Positions 20,360-31,280 of a stretch of DNA of 64,000 nt are shown here, piece by piece. How positions within the stretch are numbered: the first letter of the stretch is position 1; every line of letters starts with the position of its first letter. Location: contig JARGSG010000200.1 of assembly GCA_030374805.1 (NCBI GenBank), forward strand, positions 955,810-1,019,809, written 5' to 3'. Below the pieces are notes generated by a model. It saw only the letters and a program-made list of their open reading frames with translations. It was not told where the DNA came from and made no database searches. The translations under genes were made by a program, and so were the position numbers. This DNA is from Gracilaria gracilis (Eukaryota; Rhodophyta; Florideophyceae; Gracilariales; Gracilariaceae).

Positions 20360-21978
20360 GCATGTTTTAGAGTGACCAAGCAGTTCGTTCATTAATCTTC
20401 TTAACCATATTCCCTCTCGAACTGCAAATGACATAGCCACATATTCCGCCTCCAAAGTAGATTGGGCGACAACTGTCTGCTTCTTACTACGTCATGAGAT
20501 CGGTCCAACACAGAACGTGAAGACAAAACCACTTGTAGACTTTCTATCGTTACCATCACCGGCAAAGTCCAAATCAGATGTACCTTCTAAGACCACTGCA
20601 CTTCCTGCTTTGTACTAAATCACAGAATTCTTTGTGGCATATAGGTACTTCAAAACTTTCTTACCAGCGTTCCAGTGTTCACGAGAGTGGCATGTCGTGA
20701 AACGAGCCAAGTATTCTACAGAGAACGAAATGTCCGGTCGTACAGTGTTGCACAAGTGCATCAATGACCCCACTAATTCACGAAATGGAGTTTCGTCTGC
20801 ATTCTTGTCATCTGATTTGTGAAAGTGTGTGCTCTGGAGTGGGACATTGACGGCAGCTGATGTGTCAACTCGAAACTTTTGAGCCAAACGTTCAATCATA
20901 GGCGCATTATGAACACGTAGTGCTTTTCCATTACTGCTGCGCTCGATGATCATTCCAAGAAACTCCCGTGGCTCATTATATACTCGGATCTGAATATATT
21001 TCTGCAGTTTCTGCACAAAGTGTAATATATCGTCTTGGCGTCTGCCGACTACCAGACCATCATCCACGTACACTAGTATCAGTAGGCGATATTGCCCAAC
21101 TTCATAGAAGAAAAGACTTGGATCGTTTCCAGACAGCTTGCACCCCAACTCACGCATGATCAACTTAAACTTTCTACGCCAGGCTCTGGCGGCTTGCTTG
21201 AGCCCGTAGATGGATATATTGAGCTTGTAGACATGGTCAGACTTTGTCTGGTTCATGAATCCTTCGGGTTGGCGCATGTACAGTTCTTCGGAGAGATCAC
21301 CATACAGAAAAGCTGTGCATACATCGAACTGCACAGCTTCCATTCCATAGGCTGCCATAACTGATAACAATGCTCTAACGGTGCTGTACTTGACAACAGG
21401 TGAAAAAATCTCAGTTTAATTTATACCTGCTCGCTGGGTAAAGCCACGAGCTACAAGACGTGCCCGGTAGCGCTCGAAACTGCCTTCCTCATCGTGCTTC
21501 TTCAAGAAAAAGCAACGATTAGTGATTGGTTTGCAGTTCGGCGGACGCAGGACTAATTCTCAGACCGATCGCTCCTTCATGTGATTCATTTCTTCTTTCA
21601 TGGCCGTCTTCCACTGTGGGGCCTCTGCGCCATTGATTGCTTCTCGAACAGTCAAAGGGCTATCATTGTCGTCATTGCCCATGATGTTACCCGTGAGCAT
21701 TGAGAGGACAGTATCTGGAGTGAAACGCTGTGGCTGTTGTCTCGATCTGGTCGAGCGTCGTGGCTCGGGAGGGTAGTGGGTCACTAATTCAGGGTCGTAG
21801 GAATACTCTCCATGTGCATCCATGAAAACAAGGTCGCCTTCATCTTCTTCATCCTCCGAGACATCTTCTTTCTTCACGGTCTTCTGATTCCAGTCCACTT
21901 CCATGGCTTCACTCTTCATATCCAGATTCGTTGCTTCATTTTCCATAGAATCAACTTCTTGGACCTCGGCTAGGTCCA

Positions 21979-22329
21979 TGTTGTATGATGTCGGCAGCGA
22001 CATTACGTTTTGTACGCATATGCGTGGATACACGCGCAGCTTTACTGTGCGGTTTCCTATGCGAAGAAGTAACTGATATATCTATTTCATATTGATAGTC
22101 TTACGGTAGAATGTTTTGCGTGTACAAGACTCGCGCAAGTTCATATGGCTACCTCCTTACGCCTGTCGACTTAGCGGACAACTGGGTCGACAGGGGACAA
22201 ATATAAATGTCTCTCACCCTATGAGAAGGCAACCCAGAAGGGATCATCATCGATCCAGCGGGTCTGCCCTCCTTGCATTTTTCACGCCTTCGCGAGCGCG
22301 CTGCGAGGTGGTGACGACACTCGACAACA
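21979..22329. repeat. Solo LTR inserted in copia A pol
   Basis: 351-bp block starting TGTTGTATGATG and ending CGACAACA (6-bp inverted termini TGTTGT/ACAACA), flanked by perfect GTCCA duplications (21974-21978, 22330-22334). Element B runs straight through this point (around 44500), which proves the insertion. It contains a TATA-like AAATATAAATG near 22200. No other copy of this LTR family is in the window, so its parent family is unknown. Confidence 0.88.
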
Positions 22330-23776
22330 GTCCACTTCGTCGGCAAGTGGTGTTATGGAGGCCTTCGGCCATCCCGTAATATCCTCATTGAAGATTACAT
22401 CCTCAGAGATCATTACATTGTTCTTATCAGGAACATATACCCTGTAGCATTTTTCGCGTTCGTAGTCAACAAGGATTCCCTTAATCGTTCGGTTCTTGTA
22501 TTTGGCGCTCCTCTTACGGCGCTCTTTGGGAATGTGCACGTAACACTGCGCACCAAAAGTGCGTAAGTGTGAGATATTTGGCTTCTAACCCGTGAAGATC
22601 TCAATTGGTGTCATGTCAGGTGCACCATCTCTACGAACAAATGTTCTGTTCCTGAGATAGTTCGCTGTGGTAACAGCTTCTCCCCACAGCTGACTGCTAC
22701 GAGGAGTATCTTCCACCACTCGTAACATTGTTCTCGCTTTGTCGTTGAGGGTGCGGTTTAGCCTCTCGGCTTTACCGTTAGATTCCGGGCTGTACGCAAG
22801 CGCTGGTTCGAGTTGGATTCCCTAGCCATAGAGACATACTCTCAGAAAAATATTCACCGGCATTGTCATATCTAATCCGCTTTAGCTTCTTTCCAGACTG
22901 TTTTTCGAATAAGGCGATCATGTCTTTCACCCTATCATGAACCTGAGTTCTATCCCTGAGAAGCCTGATTGCAGACAAGCGACTCTTGTCATCATACAAC
23001 GAAACGAAGTATTGGGATCTCGATAGTGTTTGGACATCTACAGGTCCCAGGACGTCTGTATGAACGAGCTCCAGTACCTCGATTGCAGTTGGAGCAGTTA
23101 GCGGTAGTCGTGGGACTCGCGTAGACTTTCCTTCTGCACATGGCTCGCAGTAGCCAATGGCACTGAGCTTAGTCTTGGGAACGCCTGTGACAAGATTAGG
23201 AGTCTTCCGGAGATAGTCAAGACTTGGATGACCAAGCCTCTGATGCCATAACTCAGTAAACTTCTGGTTACCACGTACAATCAAAGATGTACTCGTGTTT
23301 TCGGCTGTGGGGTACACCACCAGTTCATACAGTTCTTCAGCTATTTCTCTACTCATTGTGAGAAGCTGATTAGTCTCTTGGTTCAGTATCAAAGCCGCGC
23401 CATTGCCTTCTGCGTTAGTCAGGAATACCGCCATATACCCTCTACGACGGATTGCACTGACCGAGATGAGGCTACACATGAGGTCTGGTACATACAAGAC
23501 GTTATGTAGGTGTATCTTAGTAAGGTTTCCTCTTTCATTTGGTACCCAACATTGTGCTCTGCCTTCACGTGCAACAATAACCTTGGTGCCATCACCAATG
23601 GATACAGTCTTCTTCGACGATGGTCGTAGTGTTGATGAGAAATAGCTCTTATTGTTCGTAATGTACCTGGATGCACCGGAGTCAAGATACCAGCATTGTT
23701 CCTGATCCTTGTGAAATTTGAGGTTGGCAACCAGAGCCGTGTCCTTCACAGCTACGCTGTCCAAATGGTCACCAAC

Positions 23777-24728
23777 TGTAATATAGTGGCACCCACTTAC
23801 GTATTACGACCACTACCTGTGATTGCATCACGACCTGCCAGTTAGTATAAGTAGATAGCTCACTCCAGGAGTAGCACTACTCTTATTCTAGTCATCGACA
23901 GTGCGTCGGTCTTGGTTCTGTAAAGATGTTCAGTACCAGTCTAGCCTAACCTTCACTACCTTACATATGGTAGCATCTAAGTTCGATTCACGCCGCTTGA
24001 ATCTCCCAGTCACGAAAAAATCCAACAGAAAAGACTGTAGTTAATTAACGTAGTCCAGAGAAAATGGCCACGCTGTGTAGTGTACACCGTGGGCCTGAAG
24101 CGCAGGACCAGTCAAAGGTCAAGGGCGCTGAAGGGATTATGTTCAATATCGCTTAAACCACGAAAAGTGGTGGAGTTTAGGGATATCGAGACAAAGAGTA
24201 TGTCGAAATGTATCCTAACGGTAAATCATGGAAGGTTCACGATATATGGAATTTAATTGCCGCTGCGTTGCAGGACAATCAAACCTTTAAGTTCTGTTTA
24301 TCATGGTATTAGGATAGTAAGAGGTACTTGAAGAAGACCCACGAAAAATTAACTATCAGATTCCGATGAGAAGAACAAGAAGTTCCAAGCCCGACATATA
24401 TTTAAGGGGTAAGAAAAGTTAATAAGCTATGAATGAGGGAGAAAGGTCATATGTTGTTTTTGAAAAACACGTATATAAAAGATCAACGATCTTCAAATGC
24501 TTGAATCGATGCGGACATCGATTTTGAAGGGAAGGTGAATGTAATATAGTGGCACCCACTTACGTGTTACGACCACTACCTGTGATTGCATCACGACCAG
24601 CCAGTTAGTATAAGTAGATAGCTCACTACAGAAGTAGCGCTACTCTTATTCTAGTCATCGACAGTGCGTCGGTTTTGGTTCTGTGAAGATGTTCAGTACC
24701 AGTCTAGCCTAACCTTCACTACCTTACA
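23777..24728 (+). mobile_element. TRIM-like 952-bp LTR element in copia A gag
   Basis: Two 189-bp LTRs (23777-23965 and 24540-24728, TGTAATATAG...CCTTACA, about 7 mismatches) flank only 574 bp of internal DNA with no coding frame. Internal ends carry a primer site (TGGTAGCATCTAAG, 23968) and a polypurine tract (GAAGGGAAGGTGAA just before 24540). Flanking duplication is perfect CCAAC (23772-23776, 24729-24733), and element B lacks the block. LTR ends, primer site and polypurine tract resemble the Ty3 element at 15363, so a Ty3 family probably mobilises it in trans. Confidence 0.9.
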
Positions 24729-25673
24729 CCAACATCATAAGTGAGAATAACAGTTTCCATTTCAGCATCATCAGAGTGCTGACACTGTGCTACAAGGAGT
24801 GCCGCTACACTGTCCGATTCATTCCCGTCGTCTTGAACGGACTGACCCTTCTTGTTTGACTTCTTTACTTTGTACTGTGGACTATCAGGGTTTCCCAGCA
24901 GTCCTTCTTTACATGCCCCTTCTTACGACAGGGGTGGCATCTGATCAAGCGGGAGGATCGCTTGGTGTGCACCTGGAGAGCTTTGGTCTGAAACCCATTG
25001 ACGTTTGAGCCTCTCCTATGCTTGTCGAGTTGTCCCTCTCTGGAAATCAACCTTGGTACAGCGTCCTTCAAACTAGCCCCGGTCTGGTTTACCACCTCAG
25101 CCGTGACTTCGAACTCCTTCATTAGACCTCTCAGTATGGCTCTCAGTCTTTCAGCATTAAACACAGTCTGTCCTATGCCACCAAGTTTCATCTCAATGAC
25201 TGACAAGCGATTGATGTAGTCCAGAACGGTCTCAGATGCGTCCATCTGCATGTCCTGGTATCGTTCGAGTAGTGCGTTGATACTTGCCTGCGAAACCATT
25301 TCGGAGTTTGATTGCAGCGTGTGCAACACCTCAAAAAGATTGCGCATCTTCATCACCGGCGCCACACAAAATTCATGAACGGAGAGCAATATGCACCTGA
25401 GTGCAGTATCGCAGCTGGTCTCAAACTTTTTCCTTTCTTCATCGTCTTCAGGTCTCGCTTCTGCGCCACTCAGAATTTGCCACACAACGTTTTATCTAAC
25501 GACTAGTTCAATTTTCGGTGACCACATGAAGTAGTTGTCTGCTTTGAGCAGAAGAATGCGAAACCTTGCGGCATCAAACAACGATTCCGACATCCTCGAT
25601 TCGCTACAGGATGTCAAAGAGGGAAAACGTAGAAGTTAAACTTGTTGACTGTGCGGGTAGGTGCTCGATAACC

Positions 25674-25985
25674 TTTTGAAATGAAGATTGACTAAGATGA
25701 GAAGGTATCCGAAGAATTGCTTTATTCTTCGGTTTATTGAGTGTCTAGCTGTGTTTTATAGTCTACCATCAAGGATGAATACACAGCTATTGTTTTCCAT
25801 GTGTGCTCTAAATCTTTGATTAGAACAGCATAAATGTTGATCCGTCGTGGAACGCCCTGAGATCGCAACGCGCTGCCCTATACATGTCAGATGGTAGTCA
25901 CCGCACGAGTTTGCCAGATACATGTTGTCTGTGCAGTACACAGTCTCACACGACTGCTCGTGCAGGCGGCGTCAGTGTCGCTACA
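25674..25985 (-). repeat. 5' LTR of copia A
   Basis: 312 bp. The inner end reads TTTTGAAATG where element B has TGTTGAAATA, so the terminal TG is mutated. The primer site next to it (CTCGATAACC on the plus strand) is also degenerate. Confidence 0.88.
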
Positions 25986-26018
25986 GAAAACTCTGGAGCA
26001 GCTACTGCCCGGAATATA

Positions 26019-26082
26019 AAAATGATTCAGCTTCTTGCCGAACTCCAGACAAAATGATTCAGCTTCTTGCCGAACTCCAGAC
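26019..26082 (+). repeat. 32-bp tandem duplication
   Basis: Two perfect head-to-tail copies, unit start AAAATGATTCAGCTTC, at 26019-26050 and 26051-26082. Each copy contains an ATG; from the first ATG the frame stops at the start of the second copy, from the second it is open for 71 codons. Confidence 0.9.
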
Positions 26083-26573
26083 AGCCGCACCAGCAATTTG
26101 GGCACGTACTCAAAACGGTTGGGTGCAGGCAGCGACACGAGCAGTAGGTTGCACGCGGAGACAGTGCTGTCAAGACGAACGGGCACTCAAAACGGATTAC
26201 AACCTCACGCATCATAGATTCTATCACTTTATTCATCGCCAAGCTGATTCTTTGCGGCTCAAGATCTGACGGTAGTGTGGACGGCCATGTCCAAACACTA
26301 TGCAGTGAAGCACAACTTACTGCACTGGTACACTCGACAAGAGATGTACTGTTCTCCGGGAAGGGTGGGTGGGTGTTCCAATAAGCAAAACGTTGCGCAA
26401 GATGCTAAGATAGAACAGCATTGAGCGATCACCCTCTGCGCCGAGAAGTGACGACGGCTGATCGCTCTGCTGAAGAGCATCTTGCGCCACGACGCATCTA
26501 GAAATGGCTCTAATAAATCCACTATGCGTGTCCTTGAGAATCTACCAGTAAGTCCGTGCCGAAGGGCGACAAA

Positions 26574-26677
26574 ATGCGCCGTGTGACACGGTGAACAACA
26601 TGCACCGTGTGACACGGTGAACAACATGCGCCGTGTGACACGGTGAACAACATGCGCCGTGTGACACGGCGAACAAC
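26574..26677. repeat. 26-bp tandem repeat, four copies
   Basis: Four consecutive 26-bp units beginning ATGCRCCGTGTGACACGG. Each contains the near-perfect palindrome CCGTGT-G-ACACGG. Copies differ at one or two positions. Confidence 0.9.
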
Positions 26678-28099
26678 ATACGACTTTGGGCTTGTAGGAG
26701 AGACCAAACAGCGCCATGTTGCTGGTTTTGCGTTGAAGTGCCAATTGGCAGTTTCTCCGGGCAAAGCAGCCGCGCGCATACGCTACGACGCCGTTGCGCG
26801 CTTATGCTCCGATGCGAGGCGGCGTGAGCGAAACTCGTAGCAGACGCGGGCCTCTTTTGGTTGCTCTGCCTCTGCCGCGACACACAATGCAATCTCTGCT
26901 CATCAATTGCAGTCGGTAAAGTCTGGGCGAGGGAGCGCATAGCAGAACTATAGCGCAGACAGAGTTTTCGTAGAAAAGTGTAATGGGACACATTCTTTTC
27001 CTTGTTCAGAACGGAACAAGAAGGGCCCTCTCAATTCATGTGTCTCAGTGCGTAATTGCTGCCAACGTGGGCAATGGCTCGTGCTTCCATCCAATCTGTG
27101 CTACATACTTTGGAGCCCGAAAAAGTAGAAATCAGGAGGGCTAGGTTGGAGCTACGTGGTTCTTTTTCGAGGAGTGGTTCCTCTTCCTTGCTAACATCTG
27201 CTGCCGCGCTCCGTGATATGACTGCTGATTCTCAATTCCAAATTGACATCAAAGCAATTACACGTCGTGCTTGAACGGGAGCCTAAGCGAGTGTACAAAC
27301 AATAGGGGAAGTTTTTGAGCCTAGGTGGAAACTCAACAAGGAGAGAACGCTGCGAAGAACGAATAACGCGGTGTTTGTGTTCAGTAAAGGTCGGGATAAT
27401 CATCAAGGGGCTCTATCAGGCGAAACGGAACATTACCAACATCGCGAACGACATATGCGAGTATGAAGAACTTCCGCTGGTCAGTAACGTCGACTTCATG
27501 TTGGTTTTCATACATATTTGCTATCGCCACAAATCGTGGCAGTTCCCAACAATTCCGGTTAATTCAGTATTTGGCAGCTCTTCATATAAGGCTGCTAGGC
27601 ACTTAGGTACTCACATCTGCACAGAAGTTCATCGTTTTGGAATCAGTGATCCACCTCCAAAGAAAGTACTTGGTTGGAGCTATTGCTGCGAAGGTTACGA
27701 TGGCAGGCAGTATCCTCATCTCTTATATTTGTGCCATCACTTGCTTGTCCTGGCTTTGAGATCGTGTGCGAACATCTGAAAACAGGTATATAGAGCTAAT
27801 GTCTTATACCTGCTGCATCTCAATGAAGAGTCAATCAGGTTGAAAACTTAATCAAATATCGTTTTCCAAACACTCTTGAATAAGCACTGCTGGAATTCTT
27901 TCTGTCATTCTGTTGGAGTCACCCCTTTGGATGGAAGCGCTTACTACATCATGTCTGGGATTCAGTTTGGTATCTTCCTGTGAAACCCATACTGTTTTCA
28001 AGTAATCAGGGCTTAATAAGTGCCAACATGCTGAGAAAAGGTGAGCCAGAACGGTTGTCAAACCATCTGCCCAGAATATGAGTCGCGCCAGCTGATTTG

Positions 28100-28108
28100 T
28101 ATATAAAA
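28100..28108 (+). promoter_or_regulatory. TATA box of the Cys-rich peptide gene
   Basis: TATATAAAA 102 nt upstream of the ATG; expected transcription start near 28130. Confidence 0.65.
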
Positions 28109-28209
28109 GCTGGTTGAGCGAACGTGCTTGGAATCACTCTCATCTCCCGCAGAAGTTCAATACCACTCAACTCAACATATTAGAGCTTTGGTTCATATTC
28201 AAACTGATA

Positions 28210-28482
28210 ATGGTCACCTACAAGTTCTTTTTCTTTGCAGTGCTGCTCGGTGTCATTCTTTCGTGGGCGTCGGCTGAAGTGGTCAAGTCTACCGAAGTTA
28301 ACGAAGCTGCAGAAATGGGAGATGAAGATGAGGCCTTGCTGTTGCCAAACTCAATGCGTCAAAAAGGCAAGGGAAAATGCAAATCGCGATGCATAAGAGG
28401 GTGCAGAAGAATATGCAACGATTTCCTGACGTCTTCAGGTGGGAGGCGTAAGTGCAGACAAGCTTGCTACCATGTCATCTAA
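28210..28482 (+). CDS. Secreted cationic cysteine-rich peptide precursor, 90 aa
   Basis: The ATG at 28210 begins a strong signal peptide (YKFFFFAVLLGVILSWASA, residues 4-22, likely cleavage after ASA). Residues 23-50 form an acidic pro-region (EVNEAAEMGDEDEA). After about residue 50 comes a Lys/Arg-rich mature domain with six Cys in the pattern C-x3-C-x3-C-x3-C-x12-C-x3-C (CKSRCIRGCRRIC ... CRQAC), ending at 90. A pre-pro layout with acidic pro-piece and cationic Cys-rich peptide is typical of secreted antimicrobial peptides. Paired Cx3C is also seen in alpha-hairpinins. The function is inference; I recognise no specific family. A TATA box lies upstream and AATAAA at 28667 downstream. Single exon; longer upstream reading lacks an ATG at its start. 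Confidence 0.75.
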   Translation: MVTYKFFFFAVLLGVILSWASAEVVKSTEVNEAAEMGDEDEALLLPNSMRQKGKGKCKSRCIRGCRRICNDFLTSSGGRRKCRQACYHVI

Positions 28483-28666
28483 TGGTTCAGAGAAGAAACG
28501 TTTATGTGCTATGGTGGGCGTTCACCAGGTACTATAGGTGCAAGAGATGAAAGTGGTACATGCCTGTTTATGAGCTTTTTGGCTGCTGCGGCGCACTCGC
28601 TGTGTGTCTCTAGCCCTGTGTGAATAACTGTCTTGCTGATGGTATCATCGCAGCAATAGCTCTATA

Positions 28667-28672
28667 ATAAAG
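28667..28672 (+). promoter_or_regulatory. Polyadenylation signal AATAAA
   Basis: AATAAA 185 nt after the stop codon of the Cys-rich peptide gene, within TATAATAAAGAATAA. Confidence 0.55.
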
Positions 28673-29399
28673 AATAACCGAGCATACCTTTTGTGCGGGA
28701 CGTTTAGGCGATTAATTAGGCTTCACAGCTGCGTCTGGGAGGTTGGTGCAAGCTTCAAGATGTTTAGCGAGCAGCTCAGCGCTTGTTCATTTGCTTCGTA
28801 GATGGCAAGTTTCTCTACATGTTGCTCAATTAATCGGGGCTGCAACACTATTGCTGGAGAACGGTAACATAAGAGGTCTCGTTCGTTCTATAGAGAGAAC
28901 GCCAGACTTCATCCCCATTCATATTGCTCTACTACTGCCATCAGTACATCTAGAAAGTACTATCTGAGTAGTACCGAAGATCTTCGGGACAAGCTTGCAA
29001 CAAAGCTTAAAGATTGACTTCGATTACTCTATTTGGCCCTACACCTACCATATTATTACATAGTTAAAAACTACTTTGAGCTCATTAGAATTCCTCGCGA
29101 CACGAAGTAAAATATTGAATGACTCAGATATTTATACCTTCTAAGGCGAAGGCTCAAGGCTCTGAAACCTGATAAGTTCGTAATTATCACCCAACCTATC
29201 ATGATTAATTTAAAAGTTATCACCCCACTCTCTCAATTATGGTGCTCTATAGAAGAGTCTGGAATCCTCTTCGTAATTCCAATCCGAGTAGAGTCTAATC
29301 ACCCATTCTAAAGCACTTTAGAAGGTTGTACAACACAATGACGTGACAGCTGATGTTGATGTCGAAGAAGCCGGTAAGAGTGGGGCTGACGGCGTCGGT

Positions 29400-29431
29400 G
29401 GCGGTGATGGTGGTGGTGGTGGTGGTGGTGT
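29400..29431 (+). repeat. (GGT)n-like microsatellite
   Basis: Imperfect GGCGGTGATGGTGGTGGT run; the poly-proline minus frame across it (29318-29665) is a by-product. Confidence 0.8.
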
Positions 29432-29931
29432 GTAGTGAACTGGGGGGATGTTGTTGGATGTTGGCTGATAAAGGGAATTCTGGATCAGGCGCCAACTACG
29501 GTAGAGGGGTTGGAAAGAATGAGAAAGATTGAGGCAGCTAGACAGAGCGGGCACACCCACACGAAGTTGCTCTTCTGTGTGAGTCACTGTCCAGGAGGAA
29601 GGACGAGGTTTTATGCGTACCCCAGCCAAGCCAGTTGACTGCTGACTTGACAGACGTGATTGCACTTGTACATCACGCTAGCAGCCAAAGGTTCCGCAGG
29701 AACAAGATGGTAGGCGTCTAGAAAACTATCTGACGTAACCCTGACTACGCAATTTCCCGTACTGTCCGTTTGTTGACGTACTGCACGTTTATCTCGATTT
29801 GCGCGCATATGCGTACGCGGCTTAGTCCTGACGTCAGCCAAGACTTGTATGATGCATTGATGTATGTCCAACGCAGAGCGGCAACGGTGATGCAGAGTAG
29901 ACAACAGGGGAAGAGCGGCAGGGCCGGGGTC

Positions 29932-30137
29932 GTGACCCTCTGTGACCGCCAGCTGCAGCTGTGTAGTGAACTAGGGGGAAGAGCGGCTGTGCCGGGGTTC
30001 GAACCACGAACCCCGGGCCCACACAAAAAGCACACGAAGGCGGTTACCGATTGAGCTATGGCCGCTCACGGTGTGGTGATCTCGAGCCACACCGCCGGAG
30101 GGGTTATAGTGACCCTCTGTGACCGCCAGCTGCAGCT
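29932..30137. repeat. 29-bp direct repeat flanking the tRNA-like sequence
   Basis: The same 29 bp (start GTGACCCTCTGTGACCGCCA) occurs at 29932-29960 and 30109-30137, on either side of the tRNA-like block. It resembles a long target-site duplication or an internal duplication. Confidence 0.75.
29981..30067 (-). other. tRNA-like sequence with Pol III A and B boxes (pseudo-tRNA or SINE head)
   Basis: Minus-strand 87-nt block with a perfect 7-bp acceptor-like stem (GAGCGGC at 5', GCCGCTC at 3'), an A-box-like TAGCTCAATCGG and a consensus B box GGTTCGAACCC. The D-stem and T-stem do not pair properly and no anticodon arm can be drawn with confidence, so it is not called a functional tRNA. It is flanked by the 29-bp repeats above. 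Confidence 0.5.
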
Positions 30138-31280
30138 GACAGCAGCTACAAGCTGACAGCAGCTACATGGTGGCAGCAGTGGTGATGGCGGCGGTGTGGA
30201 CGCCTGACTTGGTGGGGTCGATGGCGTCAATGGTGATGGTGACCATGGTAGTGGTGATCATGGCCCCAAATCAAGTATCTGAGTATGTTACGGAAGCTCG
30301 ACCGCTAAGATCTGCTATGCAGCCTGGGGTCTGCTTTCAGCACATGATGATGACTGGGACCATCACGGCCACTGAAATGCTAAAGCAAAAGACTCCGCGG
30401 TAAAGGTGACTGTTGGGGAGACATGTTGGGCATTGGTGGCCACAGGGGCGGCAGCGCATTGCCCTGGGCGATATCGACATCACGGATTGGAACGGTTGCG
30501 GAGATGGTGATAGTGATGTATTCATTTTTGGAATGCGGCCAGCTTTTGGTAAAGAAATTCTTTGGAATGGGCGATGTGGGGGCATGATTGGTTGTGGGTG
30601 ACTGATAGCGACAAGAAAACGGTGAAGACGACGGAATTGTACTGCCGCATCCATAAACAGTCCATGAGGAGCTTCATAGTCATTTTTGTTCTTGACAGCA
30701 TTTGTGACACATTTGTGTCAGACAAGAATGCTTCTTCGAAAATCAAACCAACCCAACTCCAGACATTCTATTCGTTTGATGTTTTTTAAGACACATCGAG
30801 AACGTTGTCTCATACAAGGATTAGCAAATCCATCGTTCGCCTAGGAATTAAATCTTACTGTCACCCTGGTACGACTACCAATCCTAAGTCTGATGGTAAG
30901 TCTTTCACCTCAAGAATATCCTTACCCAAGTAACAGAGCATTTTCTGTGTACCACAACTTCGGGTGCTACTCAATTGCTAGAAATGGTTTCGAACAGTTC
31001 TGGCTTACAATAATGTGTTTAAGCTCACTCTCAACGCTTAGCAATATCAATAAACGTGCTCATTACCTTCCCCTTATGTCAAATGTGATCATATTTTACT
31101 GAAGTGCTCAAGCGCATTCTCCTTGCAGTTCAATTTTACAGAAAAGAGAAAAGATACCTCGAATCGGGAAACAAACCAAGAAATACTTTGGGCAGAAGAG
31201 GAAATGGGATCAAACACGCAGTTATCCTGGCCACTGAAAACCCCAAGAGCTAAAAAAATTCAGTTAGGTAGTGAGTGCTT

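Larger units (their letters stand above)
15100..25593 (-). pseudogene. Dead copia gag-pol of element A
   Basis: Reading begins at ATG 25593 (MSESLFDAAR) and meets a TAA at codon 34. Gag resumes to about 24865 with a CCHC knuckle in which one spacer residue is Pro. After the TRIM insertion come protease (WYLDSGASRYIT, about 23690), GAG-pre-integrase (LWHQRLGHPS), integrase core with catalytic Asp and Glu residues (about 23070-22780), a hinge split by the solo LTR, reverse transcriptase with YVDD (about 21060) and the first half of RNase H. The last part of RNase H (LGADFFTKT, about 15150) lies on the far side of the Ty3 insertion. There are several stops and frameshifts relative to element B. 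Confidence 0.85.
14793..25985 (-). mobile_element. Ty1/copia element A, old, with three nested insertions
   Basis: Two 312-bp LTRs (14793-15104 and 25674-25985) with TG...CA-type ends are flanked by the perfect 5-bp duplication GAAAA (14788-14792, 25986-25990). By-eye comparison gives about 37 mismatches between the LTRs (about 12 percent), so this is the oldest datable element here. Its minus-strand gag-pol is broken by a full Ty3 element (15363-20359), a solo LTR (21979-22329), a TRIM-like element (23777-24728) and many stops. It is closely related to element B (42317-48703), which served as the uninterrupted reference for all insertion points. Confidence 0.9.
25986..28099. other. Host intergenic region with tandem repeats and weak ORFs
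   Basis: After the GAAAA duplication an open frame from ATG 26054 encodes 71 residues (MIQLLAELQTAAPAI...) of unknown type. A plus frame at 27074-27274 (MARASIQSVL...) and another at 27315-27779 in a different frame (Cys/His-rich, no ATG at its start) read like parts of a gene, possibly spliced or decayed; I recognise no family. Repeats at 26019 and 26574 are listed separately. Confidence 0.35.
28690..31280. other. 2.6-kb intergenic region
   Basis: No gene supported. It holds a GGT/GGC-rich simple-sequence tract near 29400-29431, the tRNA-like sequence at 29981, a 29-bp direct repeat, and Gly/Ala/Val-biased GTG/GGT-rich frames around 30150-30400 that look like low-complexity DNA. Confidence 0.45.

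Noticed and set aside
26574..26677. CRISPR-like array
   Set aside because: The units are contiguous without variable spacers, in a eukaryotic context.
26542..26991. Minus-strand frames with repeated HVVHRVTRRM-like peptide
   Set aside because: The peptide repeat is produced by the 26-bp DNA tandem repeat; no start or domain.
29318..29665. Poly-proline minus-strand ORF
   Set aside because: Created by the GGT microsatellite; no promoter, no ATG-led coding signal.
29981..30067. Functional tRNA gene
   Set aside because: Acceptor stem and B box are good but D and T stems do not pair and no anticodon arm is clear.
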